From: Lachnospiraceae bacterium
Lineage (GTDB): Bacteria; Bacillota; Clostridia; Oscillospirales; Ruminococcaceae
DNA length: 64,000 nt
Direction of reading: 5' to 3'
Assembly (NCBI GenBank): GCA_023664705.1
Contig: JAMPFE010000003.1
Span: forward strand, 27,117 to 91,116
The translations under genes were made by a program, and so were the position numbers. Position 1 is the stretch's first letter. Every line of letters starts with the position of its first letter. Of this stretch, positions 42,719 to 51,630 are shown in pieces. The notes beneath the pieces were generated by a model, which saw only the letters and a program-made list of their open reading frames with translations, made no database searches and was not told the DNA's origin.

Positions 42719-45191
42719 CCTTGGACACCTCGCCCTTGGAGCCGTTCACGCGTATCATATCGCCGTCCTTGTAGAGCGTCGTCGCCAACCCTACGCCGAG
42801 CACAGCGGGAATGCCGTACTCGCGCGCCACTATCGCCGCGTGGGAGAGCGCCGCGCCCGTGTCCGCGACAACGGCTGCCGCGACCTTGAACAGCGGCGTC
42901 CACTCGGGGTCGGTGTAGGGGCACACGAGTATATCGCCCTTTTCGAGCTTGCCGAACTCCTCGGGGGAGCGCACTATGCACACCCTTCCGACAGCCTCGC
43001 CGCTGCTGCCGCCGACGCCCGTTAATTTATCGGAGTTGCCCGTTCCCTCGAAAACGCAGAGCTTGCTGCGCTCCCAGACCTTCAGCGCGAGGGGGCGCTT
43101 TGCCTTGCGGCGCTCGATGAGCTCCGCGTATTTGTCGGAAAAGCCCTCCCTGCACATTGCCGAAAATTCGTCCAGAAACAGGTACGCGATACTGTCCGAA
43201 AAGTCCTTGCTGCCCGTGCAGAGAAACGCGGCGCGCTCGAGTATCCGCTTGGAGTAATGGAACACCGTTTCCCACTGATACTGGCTCTCCTCGCGGGCGA
43301 CGTGGAACGCGCGGAGGCAGTCGATCTTCGTCTTGACCTCGGGGAATTTCTTTTCGCCGCAAACCGCGCGGATTTGCTTCATCAGCGGCTTGAATTTCTC
43401 CTCGTCGGGCTCGGCTGGGGAGTTCACGAGCGGCTTTACGATGCTGATAAGGCGGTCGGGGTCCTCGATGAACGACTTCGCGTAAATGCAGTAGCAATTG
43501 TAGTCGGACTTCATTCCGTGCCTTTCCATAAACGCTTGGAAATACTCGGCTATTTCGGGGAAATCGCGGCAGATTTTTTCGTATTTATCGCCGCGCAAAA
43601 CCGCCGCCGAGAGACTTTCGTTTTCGCGTATCTTGTCGGCGAGCGCCGCGACGTCGCGCGTGACGACGGCGGTCTTGTAGTCGAGGTCGCAGTAGAGGTC
43701 GTAGGCGGTGAGCTCTGGGGATATTTTTTTCAGCGTTTTTTCAATGCCGCGGCTCGCGAGAACGCCCGGGAAAAGCGCGTAACGGAAACGCGCGTAGGCT
43801 ATGCGCTGCACGAGACGGTACGCCTTGCTTATGAACTCGCCGCACTGCGCGAGCGACAGCTTCTCAAACGGCAGCTTCGCCATTTTATCGACGCTCTTTT
43901 GGTATTCCTTTATGTAAAATTCGCACCTTTCGCGGCAGTACGGCAGGTTTGTCAGCTCCTTTATCAGCGCGGGGGCTTTGAAGATTTTGCCGTTTATTTT
44001 CTTGTCGTTCGGCGGGAGTATCATTATCCCGTCGTCGTCTATCTGCGGTTCCATTGAGATGAGCAGACCGACCTCCGAGAATATCTGCGCCTTTTGGTTG
44101 TTGACCGAGCCGCAGAAGCTGTGGTCGAGGGGCTGCTGCGCGACGGGCATTTTTTCCAGCAGGAACGCGAAATTTTGGCGGAGCGCGCCCGTAATTTTAT
44201 TGCGGCTTATGTACCTTTCGATCTCCGCTTCGCCGATATTTTCCGAGAGCGTTGTTATCGCGCGAGCTTGCAGGATATACGCGTTCCCGCCGCGCATTGC
44301 CCACTCGATGTCCATGGGGCAGCCGTAGTAGTTCTCCACGTCGACAGCGGCTTTGCAGAGCGCTTTTACCTCGCTCTCCGACAGGCAGAGAGCGCTGCGC
44401 TTTTCGGGGGAGACGGGCACCTCTTTCGTGCCGTTTTCCGCGTAGATTATCTGTATTTCCTTGCTGCCGATAACGCTCGATTTTATGCGCCCGTCCTTGC
44501 CGCAGATGAAGGTGTCCGCCGTGACCTTGCCCGAAACGACCGCCTCGCCGAGCCCGTAGGACGCGTTGAGCTGCATTTCGCCGCGGTCGTTATTCACGGG
44601 GTTCGCCGTGAAAAGCACGCCCGCCTTTTCGCTCTCCACCATTTCCTGCACGACGACCGCGAGCGCCACGCTCTGTTGGTCGTAGCCCTGCGTCCGGCGA
44701 TAGCTCACCGCGCGGTTGCCCCAGAGCGACGCGTAGCAGCGTATCACGTTTTCGCAGAGCGCGTCGATGCCGACGACGTTCAGATAGGTCTCCTGCTGCC
44801 CAGCAAAGCTCGCGTCGGGGAGGTCCTCGGCGGTCGCCGAAGAGCGCACCGCAACGCGCAGAGCGCTGTTTCCCGCGTTTTCACAAAGGCTGAGATAGTT
44901 TTCACTAACCTGCTGCCGAAGGAAATCGGGCAATTTTCCTTTCGTGATAAGCGCGCGTATCTTCTCCGCCGCCGCGAATAATTTTTGCTCGTCCGCGCCC
45001 GCGTTATCAAGCAGCGCGGAAATTTCCCCATCTATGCCGTTTGCCGCGAGAAATTCGCGGTAGGCGTCCGCGGTCACGACAAAGCCCTGCGGCACGTTCA
45101 GCCCCGCTCGGGTCATCTCGCCGAGGTTCGCGCCCTTGCCGCCAACCGTCATTACGTCGTTCTTTCCGACCTCGTTAAAATTACGTATCAT
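42711..45191 (-). CDS. Rifampin phosphotransferase-like dikinase (PEP synthase family)
   Basis: 826 residues. An N-terminal PPDK/PEP-synthase ATP-grasp domain (1-315) has VGGKGANLGEMTRAG, VAVRSSATAEDLPDASFAGQ, VLFTANPVNNDRG and YILQARAITTL. A middle domain of about 390 residues lacks any PEP/pyruvate barrel and is mostly helical. A C-terminal phosphohistidine swivel domain has GAALSHAAIVAREYGIPAVL (His about 784). The order ATP - substrate - His is that of rifampin phosphotransferase, which moves the beta-phosphate of ATP to the drug, and not that of PpsA (ATP - His - PEP). Overlaps of 4 bp with tetR and 8 bp with the MATE gene indicate one operon. The middle domain decides the substrate, which I cannot infer. 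Confidence 0.85.
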   Translation of the reverse strand: MIRNFNEVGKNDVMTVGGKGANLGEMTRAGLNVPQGFVVTADAYREFLAANGIDGEISALLDNAGADEQKLFAAAEKIRALITKGKLPDFLRQQVSENYLSLCENAGNSALRVAVRSSATAEDLPDASFAGQQETYLNVVGIDALCENVIRCYASLWGNRAVSYRRTQGYDQQSVALAVVVQEMVESEKAGVLFTANPVNNDRGEMQLNASYGLGEAVVSGKVTADTFICGKDGRIKSSVIGSKEIQIIYAENGTKEVPVSPEKRSALCLSESEVKALCKAAVDVENYYGCPMDIEWAMRGGNAYILQARAITTLSENIGEAEIERYISRNKITGALRQNFAFLLEKMPVAQQPLDHSFCGSVNNQKAQIFSEVGLLISMEPQIDDDGIMILPPNDKKINGKIFKAPALIKELTNLPYCRERCEFYIKEYQKSVDKMAKLPFEKLSLAQCGEFISKAYRLVQRIAYARFRYALFPGVLASRGIEKTLKKISPELTAYDLYCDLDYKTAVVTRDVAALADKIRENESLSAAVLRGDKYEKICRDFPEIAEYFQAFMERHGMKSDYNCYCIYAKSFIEDPDRLISIVKPLVNSPAEPDEEKFKPLMKQIRAVCGEKKFPEVKTKIDCLRAFHVAREESQYQWETVFHYSKRILERAAFLCTGSKDFSDSIAYLFLDEFSAMCREGFSDKYAELIERRKAKRPLALKVWERSKLCVFEGTGNSDKLTGVGGSSGEAVGRVCIVRSPEEFGKLEKGDILVCPYTDPEWTPLFKVAAAVVADTGAALSHAAIVAREYGIPAVLGVGLATTLYKDGDMIRVNGSKGEVSKVG

Positions 45192-45787
45192 TGTTTTTTC
45201 CTCCCGATGTATTTTTTCGCGCCCGCTTCTATGAACGCCTTGAAAATCTCGTCAAAATAAGCCTTGTCTATCATTGAATTGTGAACGAACAGCACGAACG
45301 CTCCCGACATAACGCCGCACAGCCCGTCGACGTTCATCTCGATATTCTGCGCCCTCCAGCGCTCGGCAACTCTCTCCGCAAAGCCGCGGAACAGCGCCGC
45401 GCTCCGCGCCCCGAGCTTTTCCGACTGCTTTACCAACATTCTGAACACGTCGGAATAGGACGCGCGCGCGTCTATCTTGTGCTTCATATCGATAAGGTAA
45501 TCGAACAGCACCCTGCCGAAAACGCCCGCGGGGTCGTCCGTCGGCTGCGAGAGCAGGCGCTCCGCGTCCGCGATTTTCTGCGCCGAGCGGTATCTCATCA
45601 CGTCCAGCACGAACTCGTCCTTGTCCTTGTAGAACGTGTAAAAGCCGCCCTGCGAGATGCCCGCCCGCGCGGTGAGCTCCCGTATGTTTATCGCCTTTAC
45701 CGAGTTGTCGTGGAACATCTCCGTGCCCGTTTCGAGCAGCCTTTTCCGTATGTCCCGCTTTTCCTCCTCCGAAAACGCCTTGCCCAT
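45188..45787 (-). CDS. TetR/AcrR family transcriptional regulator
   Basis: 199 residues. N-terminal HTH: KRLLETGTEMFHDNSVKAIN, IRELTARAGISQGGFYTFYK, then DKDEFVLDVMRYRSAQKI. The C-terminal ligand domain is helical. It is the first gene of the operon with the dikinase and MATE genes. A GTTAG-N6-CTAAC-like palindrome lies between its own -35 and -10, as expected for an autoregulating repressor that releases on ligand binding. Confidence 0.93.
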   Translation of the reverse strand: MGKAFSEEEKRDIRKRLLETGTEMFHDNSVKAINIRELTARAGISQGGFYTFYKDKDEFVLDVMRYRSAQKIADAERLLSQPTDDPAGVFGRVLFDYLIDMKHKIDARASYSDVFRMLVKQSEKLGARSAALFRGFAERVAERWRAQNIEMNVDGLCGVMSGAFVLFVHNSMIDKAYFDEIFKAFIEAGAKKYIGRKKQ

Positions 45788-45828
45788 TATGCACCTCTAT
45801 GAATATTTTTTGATATGTTCATAGATAT

Positions 45829-45857
45829 ATATTAGCATAGACTAACCGATTTGTCAA
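45829..45857 (-). promoter_or_regulatory. Promoter of the tetR operon with internal operator
   Basis: Minus strand TTGACA (45852-45857), 17-bp spacer, TAATAT (45829-45834). The palindrome ATTAG-N6-CTAAC (45831-45846) fills the spacer and overlaps the -10. Confidence 0.82.
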
Positions 45858-45906
45858 GGGGTATTTTTATTTTTTCGGAATATTTTTGCGCGGGCTTGAA
45901 AAACTA

Positions 45907-45982
45907 TTGACAAGAGCGGGGATCTGTGTTATAATATAAAAAGTTAGCCGAGACTAACGCGATAGGGTTAGTTACCGCTAAC
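45907..45982 (+). promoter_or_regulatory. Promoter of the DUF3793 gene with two downstream operators
   Basis: TTGACA (45907-45912), 17-bp spacer, TATAAT (45930-45935). Two perfect 16-bp palindromes GTTAG-N6-CTAAC follow at 45943-45958 and 45967-45982, 24 bp apart. Both lie over or just after the expected transcription start, a repressing position. They match the site inside the divergent tetR promoter. Confidence 0.82.
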
Positions 45983-46001
45983 TGAAACAAGAGGTGCAAT
46001 T

Positions 46002-46565
46002 ATGAGTTTATCCGAAAGCATTGAAAAAAATCTTATCCGTCATTGTTCGCCGACGCTGGCTTCGCTGAAAACGGCGAGCCTGTTCACGCTCGGGTTTTCG
46101 CGGCGCGAGGAGCTTAACGGCGTCCTCCGCGAGTGGAACAGGAGGCTCTCCGACAAGGGCGTCGCGATGCTCGCGCTGCGGGAGGCGGACAACCGCGCGC
46201 TGATATACGTGTTCCGCAAAAACAGGCTGCGCGAGGAGCTCTGCCGCCCGACGATACGGAAATTTCTCCGCGGGAGCGGATACGGCGGCGACGGGATAGG
46301 CGCGGCGCTGTCCACCCTGAGGGAGCATTTGAGCGGCGGCGATTTTCCGCATGAGATAGGGGTCTTTCTCGGATATCCCCTTGACGACGTTATCGGCTTT
46401 ATCCGCAACAACGGGCAAAACTGCAAGTGCACGGGCTGCTGGAAGGTCTACTGCAACGAATGCGACGCGGTGAAAACTTTCGCGCGCTACAAAAAATGCG
46501 AGGAGGTCTATACGCGGCTCTGGGAGCGCGGTCGGAGCGTTCGGCAGCTTACCGTGTCGGCTTGA
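46002..46565 (+). CDS. DUF3793 family protein
   Basis: 187 residues, cytoplasmic, of the DUF3793 family common in Clostridia. Recognisable features are an N-terminal CSPTLASLKTASLFTLGF and the C-terminal block PHEIGVFLGYPLDDVIGFI followed by GxxCKCTGCWKVYCNECDAVKTFARYKKC. The cysteine cluster CKCTGC...CNEC could bind a metal. Function is unknown; members are often found near iron-transport genes (general impression, not visible here). AGAGGTG lies upstream. Expression is probably controlled through the same palindromes as the tetR operon. Confidence 0.88.
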   Translation: MSLSESIEKNLIRHCSPTLASLKTASLFTLGFSRREELNGVLREWNRRLSDKGVAMLALREADNRALIYVFRKNRLREELCRPTIRKFLRGSGYGGDGIGAALSTLREHLSGGDFPHEIGVFLGYPLDDVIGFIRNNGQNCKCTGCWKVYCNECDAVKTFARYKKCEEVYTRLWERGRSVRQLTVSA

Positions 46566-46606
46566 CGGGCAAACGCCGCGCCGCCGTTTGGCAGCGGGGA
46601 GGGCTA

Positions 46607-46635
46607 TTGACATTTTTAGGCATTTGTGATACAAT
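46607..46635 (+). promoter_or_regulatory. Promoter of the type III restriction-modification operon
   Basis: TTGACA (46607-46612), 17-bp spacer, TACAAT (46630-46635), about 85 bp before the mod start. Confidence 0.88.
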
Positions 46636-46720
46636 ATATTGAAGTATGACAGCTGTTTGAAAATACCAAACGAAACGCTTGGACGGGTGTGCGACGAGCC
46701 GGATAAGGAGGAGCAAAGCA

Positions 46721-48616
46721 ATGCCTGAGACGTTAGACGGACTTTCGAGGGACATAGAGCAAGCAAATCTGGACAAGCTCAGAGCCGTATTCCCCGAATG
46801 CTTCGCGGAGGGGAAGCTAGATACAGATAAGCTGCTGAGCCTTTGCGGGGAGTATGTCGACAACGATTTTGAAAAATACAAATTTGAATGGAAAGGCAAG
46901 TCCGAATGCCTGAGGCTGGCGCAAAAGCGCTCCGCGGGAACGCTGCGCCCCTGCCCCGAGGAAAGCGAGAGCTTTGACGCAACGAAAAATCTTTACATAG
47001 AGGGCGATAATCTGGAGGTGCTGAAGCTGCTGCAGACCGCCTATTTCCGCAGCGTCAAGATGATTTATATCGACCCGCCGTACAACACGGGGAACGACTT
47101 TGTTTATGTCGATGATTTTTCCGACCCCATTGCAAGATATAAGGAGGTCACTCGGCAGACTATGAAATCTAATCCCGAGACCGCGGGAAGATTTCATACG
47201 AACTGGCTTAATATGATGTATCCGCGTTTAAGGCTTGCCGCCGATCTGCTGCGGGACGACGGCGTGATCTTTATCAGCGTTGATGATAACGAGGTCGCCA
47301 ATCTTCGCAAAATTTGCGACGAGGTTTTCGGCGAGGAGAACTTTGAGGGGCATATCCATTGGAGAAGAAGGCACAACCAGCCCAACGACAAAACCAAAAT
47401 GATAGGCTTGGTCGCGGAGCATATTCTGGCATACGCAAAAAGCGCGGAAAAATTGAGGACAGCCGGAGTAGGAAAAACAGATTTGACGGGGGAGTTTTCA
47501 AATCCCGATAACGATCCCCGCGGAGATTGGGCTTCAAAGCCGTGGAAGTCCGGCTCGGATCAATCGGGCAGCAGATATACTATCGTTTCTCCGACGGGGA
47601 GGGTCTTTGACGAGGAATGGATGGGCGAGGAAGCCACATACAAAGAGCTGCTTGCCGACGGGCGCATTATTTTCCCGAGGGGCGGAGACGGAATGCCGCG
47701 AAAAAAATACTTCAGGAACGAGCGTGAGCGCGAGGGACAATGCGCGACAAACTGGTGGACGCACGAGCGCTTTGGACATAATCAGGGCGCGAATGATTGT
47801 ATGACTGCCTTGTTTGGCGTAAAAAACGTATTCAGCAATCCAAAGCCCGTCGAATTGGTTCGGGGGCTTATCCAGATAGCAAACGTGCGGGACGGAGATA
47901 CGGTCCTGGACTTTTTTTCGGGCTCCGCGACGACGGCGCACGCGGTGATGGCTTTAAACAGCGAGGATAATATGGGGCGGCGTTTTATTTTAATTCAGCT
48001 GCCGGAAAATCTGGATAAAAATTACAGTTCGGCGAGCGGGAAAACAAGGGCTCAGCTAAAGGCGTCGATTGATTTTCTTGATTCGATAAACAAACCGCAT
48101 ACGATTTCGGAGATCGGCAAGGAACGTATTCGCAGAGCGGGCGCGAAAATTCTCGCGGAAACGGCGGAGCGGAGCGGGACCGAAAAGCCGTCTCCGGACG
48201 TCGGGTTCAGGGTCTTTAAGCTGGACACCTCTAACCTTAAGGCATGGGACGGCTCGCCCGCAGCGGAGGAAGATACGCGGCTTCTGGCGGAGCGCATGAA
48301 CGACATGATACACCGCGTTAAGCCCGAGCGTTCCGATATGGATACGGTGTATGAGATAATGCTGAAATTGGGCGTTCGGCTGACATGCGGCGTCCGTAAG
48401 ATCGAGGTCAACGGAAAGACCGCTTATATCGTCGGAGAGGAGCGCTTGCTGCTTATCTGCCTTGCGGAGGGCGTGCGCTCCGAGGACGCGGAGGTCATGG
48501 CGGAATACGCCCCCGCAATAGCGGTCGTCGCCCGCGACAGCTTTGAGGATGATACGGCTATGGCGAACACGCATTATATCCTCGCGGACAGAGGTATTGA
48601 ATTGAAGCTGATATGA
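46721..48616 (+). CDS. mod: Type III restriction-modification methyltransferase (Mod)
   Basis: 631-residue adenine-N6 methyltransferase that recognises the target and modifies one strand. AAGGAGGAG precedes the ATG at 46721, so the longer frame from 46679 is rejected. Catalytic motif IV is YIDPPYNTGNDF (D118) and motif I follows it as VLDFFSGSATTAHAVM (D397), the beta-class order typical of type III Mod. The intervening region of about 270 residues is the target-recognition domain. The C-terminal part resembles the Res-interaction region. It is the first gene of mod-res-nuclease. Confidence 0.95.
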   Translation: MPETLDGLSRDIEQANLDKLRAVFPECFAEGKLDTDKLLSLCGEYVDNDFEKYKFEWKGKSECLRLAQKRSAGTLRPCPEESESFDATKNLYIEGDNLEVLKLLQTAYFRSVKMIYIDPPYNTGNDFVYVDDFSDPIARYKEVTRQTMKSNPETAGRFHTNWLNMMYPRLRLAADLLRDDGVIFISVDDNEVANLRKICDEVFGEENFEGHIHWRRRHNQPNDKTKMIGLVAEHILAYAKSAEKLRTAGVGKTDLTGEFSNPDNDPRGDWASKPWKSGSDQSGSRYTIVSPTGRVFDEEWMGEEATYKELLADGRIIFPRGGDGMPRKKYFRNEREREGQCATNWWTHERFGHNQGANDCMTALFGVKNVFSNPKPVELVRGLIQIANVRDGDTVLDFFSGSATTAHAVMALNSEDNMGRRFILIQLPENLDKNYSSASGKTRAQLKASIDFLDSINKPHTISEIGKERIRRAGAKILAETAERSGTEKPSPDVGFRVFKLDTSNLKAWDGSPAAEEDTRLLAERMNDMIHRVKPERSDMDTVYEIMLKLGVRLTCGVRKIEVNGKTAYIVGEERLLLICLAEGVRSEDAEVMAEYAPAIAVVARDSFEDDTAMANTHYILADRGIELKLI

Positions 48617-48661
48617 CGAGGCGCAAATTCTTCAAGAGGAAAGGGAATTGCAAGTTCTTTA

Positions 48662-51571
48662 ATGTTCGGGGGTGCGGGATTGAAGCTTAAATTTAAATGC
48701 CGGGACTTTCAAACCGAGGCGGTGAATGCCGTCGCCGACCTGTTTTCGGGGCAGGAAAAGGCGCGCGGCGTTTTTTCGGCTGCCGGGGGAACGCGTACGC
48801 CGCTCGTGAACGGTCTTGGAGCCGAAAACACGCTGTACATAGATGAAAAGACAATCTCGGACAATATGCACGCGGTTCAGAAGCGAAACGGACTGCCTAT
48901 GACAAAAAACGCCTCCGATATGCAGTTTTGCGTTGAAATGGAAACGGGCACGGGAAAAACGTATGTTTACACCAAAACGATATTCGAGCTCAACCGCAGA
49001 TACGGATTTACAAAATTCATTATTGTTGTGCCGTCCGTAGCTATACGCGAGGGCGTTTACAAATCTCTTGAGACGACGAGAGAGCATTTCGGGGAGCAGT
49101 ACGATAACGCTCCTTGCCGCTATTTTATATACGATTCCGCGAGCCTGTTCGACGTGCGGAGGTTTGCCGCAAGCGCATGCATCGAAATAATGATAATCAA
49201 TATCGACGCCTTCAAAAAATCGGAAAATATCATAAATCAACCGCAGGACAAGCTGAACGGCGAGACCGCTATGCGGTATATCCGAGCCGTCCGACCCATT
49301 GTCATTATCGACGAGCCGCAAAGCACGGACAATACGCCCAGATCCAAGGAGGCTGTCGCGTCTTTAAATCCCATGTGCGTTCTGCGGTATTCGGCAACTC
49401 ACAGGGAAAAAATAAATCTGCTGTACAGATTGACGCCTGTTGACGCGTATCGGATGGGGCTTGTAAAACAGATCTCCGTTTTTTCAAATCAAATTTCGGG
49501 CGGCTTTGACCGACCGTATGTGAGGCTGCTGTCCGTTTCCAACGACAAGGGCTTTCGAGCAAGGCTTGAAATTGACGTTGCGGGCGGGAACGGAGGGTTT
49601 TCCCGAAGGACCGTCGCCGTAAAGCCGGGCGACGAGCTCTTTCGGATTTCGGGCGGGCGAGAGCTTTACAGGGGCTATTCGGTCGCGGGAATAGACTGCA
49701 CTCCCGGGCATGAGCATATCGAATTCGGGAATACCGAGGAGGTTGCTTTGGGCGGGAGCATCGGCGGCGCGGACGAGGGCGTTGTCGAAAGAGCGCAGAT
49801 CAGAAAAACCATTGAGACGCATCTGGACAAGGAGCTCGGATATACCGATATGGGGATAAAGGTGCTGTCGCTGTTCTTTATTGACAGGGTTGACAAATAC
49901 CGCCGAGAGGACGGAACACGGGGCATTTACGCAAAATTGTTTGAGGAATGTTATTCGGAGCTTATTTCAATGCCCAAATACGACGCGATAAGGGAGCGCT
50001 TTTCCTCGGACGTTTCCAAAATACACGACGGGTATTTTTCGCGGGATAAAAGGGGGCGCTTAAAGGACACAAACGGCGATACGCGGGCGGACGACGACAC
50101 CTACAACACCATTATGCGCGACAAGGAATGGCTTTTAAGCTTTGAATGTCCGCTGCGGTTTATTTTCTCTCATTCCGCTTTAAAAGAGGGCTGGGACAAC
50201 CCGAACGTGTTTCAGGTATGCACCCTTATCGAGCAGAAGTCCGCTTTTACATGCCGCCAGAAAGTGGGGCGGGGATTGCGCCTTTGCGTTAATCGGGAGG
50301 GCGAGCGCGTCGAGGATAAAAATATCAATATACTGCACGTTATGGCAAACGAGAGCTTCGCGGAATTTGCGGGCTCTCTTCAAAAGGAGATCGAGACGGA
50401 AGCGGGCGTAAAATTCGGCGTACTTAGCTCGGAGCTGTTTGCGGGGGCAGTCTGTGAGCACACCGACGCGGAGAGCGGGGAGATTACCGACGAGGATGCG
50501 CGGGAGCTTATGGAGCACCTTGAGAAAAAGGGCTATATCTCGGGTAACGGCAGGATAAGGGACGCCCTGAAAAACGCTCTGAAAAACGGAACGCTTGAGC
50601 TTCCCCGAAAATATGAAGCGGCAAGGAGACGGATCGAGGAAATAATAGCAAGCGCCGACTGCAAGCCGCCGGTGCGCGACGCCTCCAAGGATGTGACCGT
50701 GCGTATCAAAAAGCAGGCTATAAACTCGCCGGAATTTACGGAATTATGGAACAGGATAAAACAGAAAACGTCTTATCGGGTCTCGGTCGATACGGAAGCG
50801 CTGATTGAAAATTCCGTAAGAGCATTGAAGGATATGCCGCCTATTCCCAAAGCGAGGCTTGTTTTTCAAACGGCGGATATTCATATCGGGAGCGCCGGGG
50901 TTTCGCGCGTTGAAAGAGAAACGCAGGCGGCGGATATTGAAAGCCCGTATCGCGAATTGCCCGATATTATCGCCGCCGTCGGCGACAAAACGCTTCTTAC
51001 TCCGTCGACGGTATACGAGATACTTACGCGCAGCGGGAGGCTGGCGGATTTTCTGAACGATCCCGAGGCGTTTACGAAAAGGGCTGCTGAGATAATTAAC
51101 GATAATCGCCGCTCGCCTGCCGTTGAAAAAATCGATTATATCAAGCGGGACGGTCGGGAATATTGCGTTCGGGAGATTTTCGGCACAGAGGAAATTACGG
51201 CAAATCTCGATTTGAACGCCGTTAAGGTCGAACACAGCGTGTACGACTATGTTGTCTGCGGCAGCGGCGCGGCCGAGCGTTCATTTGCCGCGGCGCTGGA
51301 TAACGACCCCGATGTAAAGCTGTTCTTCAAAATACCGGACAGCTTCAAAATCGATACCCCGATAGGCGCGTACACTCCCGGTTGGGCGGTGTGTATGACC
51401 AAAAGCAGCGGGGAAATGCTTTACTTTATTTTTGAAACAACGGGGAGCAATGCCCCGCGCGCCGGGAAGCGTCTTAAAATCCATTGCGGCATGCAGCATT
51501 TCAGGGCGCTTGATAACGGAATTGAAATGCGGACCGTAAGGGACTGGCGCGAATTTAAAGCGACGCTTTAA
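48662..51571 (+). CDS. res: Type III restriction endonuclease (Res)
   Basis: 969-residue SF2 helicase-nuclease that cleaves DNA after ATP-driven communication between two target sites. Walker A is METGTGKT (93-100), motif II IVIIDEPQ (DEPQ 217-220), motif III LRYSATHR, and motif VI KVGRGLRLCVN. The C-terminal region carries the PD-(D/E)XK-type nuclease (around KIDYIKRDGREYCVREIF and later strands). The ATG at 48662 has only a distant ribosome binding site; a TTG at 48680 preceded by GGGGGT would start LKLKFKCRDFQ, closer to relatives, and may be the true start. It begins 45 bp after mod. Confidence 0.94.
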   Translation: MFGGAGLKLKFKCRDFQTEAVNAVADLFSGQEKARGVFSAAGGTRTPLVNGLGAENTLYIDEKTISDNMHAVQKRNGLPMTKNASDMQFCVEMETGTGKTYVYTKTIFELNRRYGFTKFIIVVPSVAIREGVYKSLETTREHFGEQYDNAPCRYFIYDSASLFDVRRFAASACIEIMIINIDAFKKSENIINQPQDKLNGETAMRYIRAVRPIVIIDEPQSTDNTPRSKEAVASLNPMCVLRYSATHREKINLLYRLTPVDAYRMGLVKQISVFSNQISGGFDRPYVRLLSVSNDKGFRARLEIDVAGGNGGFSRRTVAVKPGDELFRISGGRELYRGYSVAGIDCTPGHEHIEFGNTEEVALGGSIGGADEGVVERAQIRKTIETHLDKELGYTDMGIKVLSLFFIDRVDKYRREDGTRGIYAKLFEECYSELISMPKYDAIRERFSSDVSKIHDGYFSRDKRGRLKDTNGDTRADDDTYNTIMRDKEWLLSFECPLRFIFSHSALKEGWDNPNVFQVCTLIEQKSAFTCRQKVGRGLRLCVNREGERVEDKNINILHVMANESFAEFAGSLQKEIETEAGVKFGVLSSELFAGAVCEHTDAESGEITDEDARELMEHLEKKGYISGNGRIRDALKNALKNGTLELPRKYEAARRRIEEIIASADCKPPVRDASKDVTVRIKKQAINSPEFTELWNRIKQKTSYRVSVDTEALIENSVRALKDMPPIPKARLVFQTADIHIGSAGVSRVERETQAADIESPYRELPDIIAAVGDKTLLTPSTVYEILTRSGRLADFLNDPEAFTKRAAEIINDNRRSPAVEKIDYIKRDGREYCVREIFGTEEITANLDLNAVKVEHSVYDYVVCGSGAAERSFAAALDNDPDVKLFFKIPDSFKIDTPIGAYTPGWAVCMTKSSGEMLYFIFETTGSNAPRAGKRLKIHCGMQHFRALDNGIEMRTVRDWREFKATL

Positions 51572-51630
51572 ACAAATAACATATTAGGCTTTATATGAGC
51601 TTTCGGCTCGCATATGTTAAGGAGGCAACT

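Noticed and set aside
42711..45191. Phosphoenolpyruvate synthase
   Set aside because: The phosphohistidine domain is C-terminal and no PEP-utilising barrel follows it, so the central metabolic reaction is not supported.
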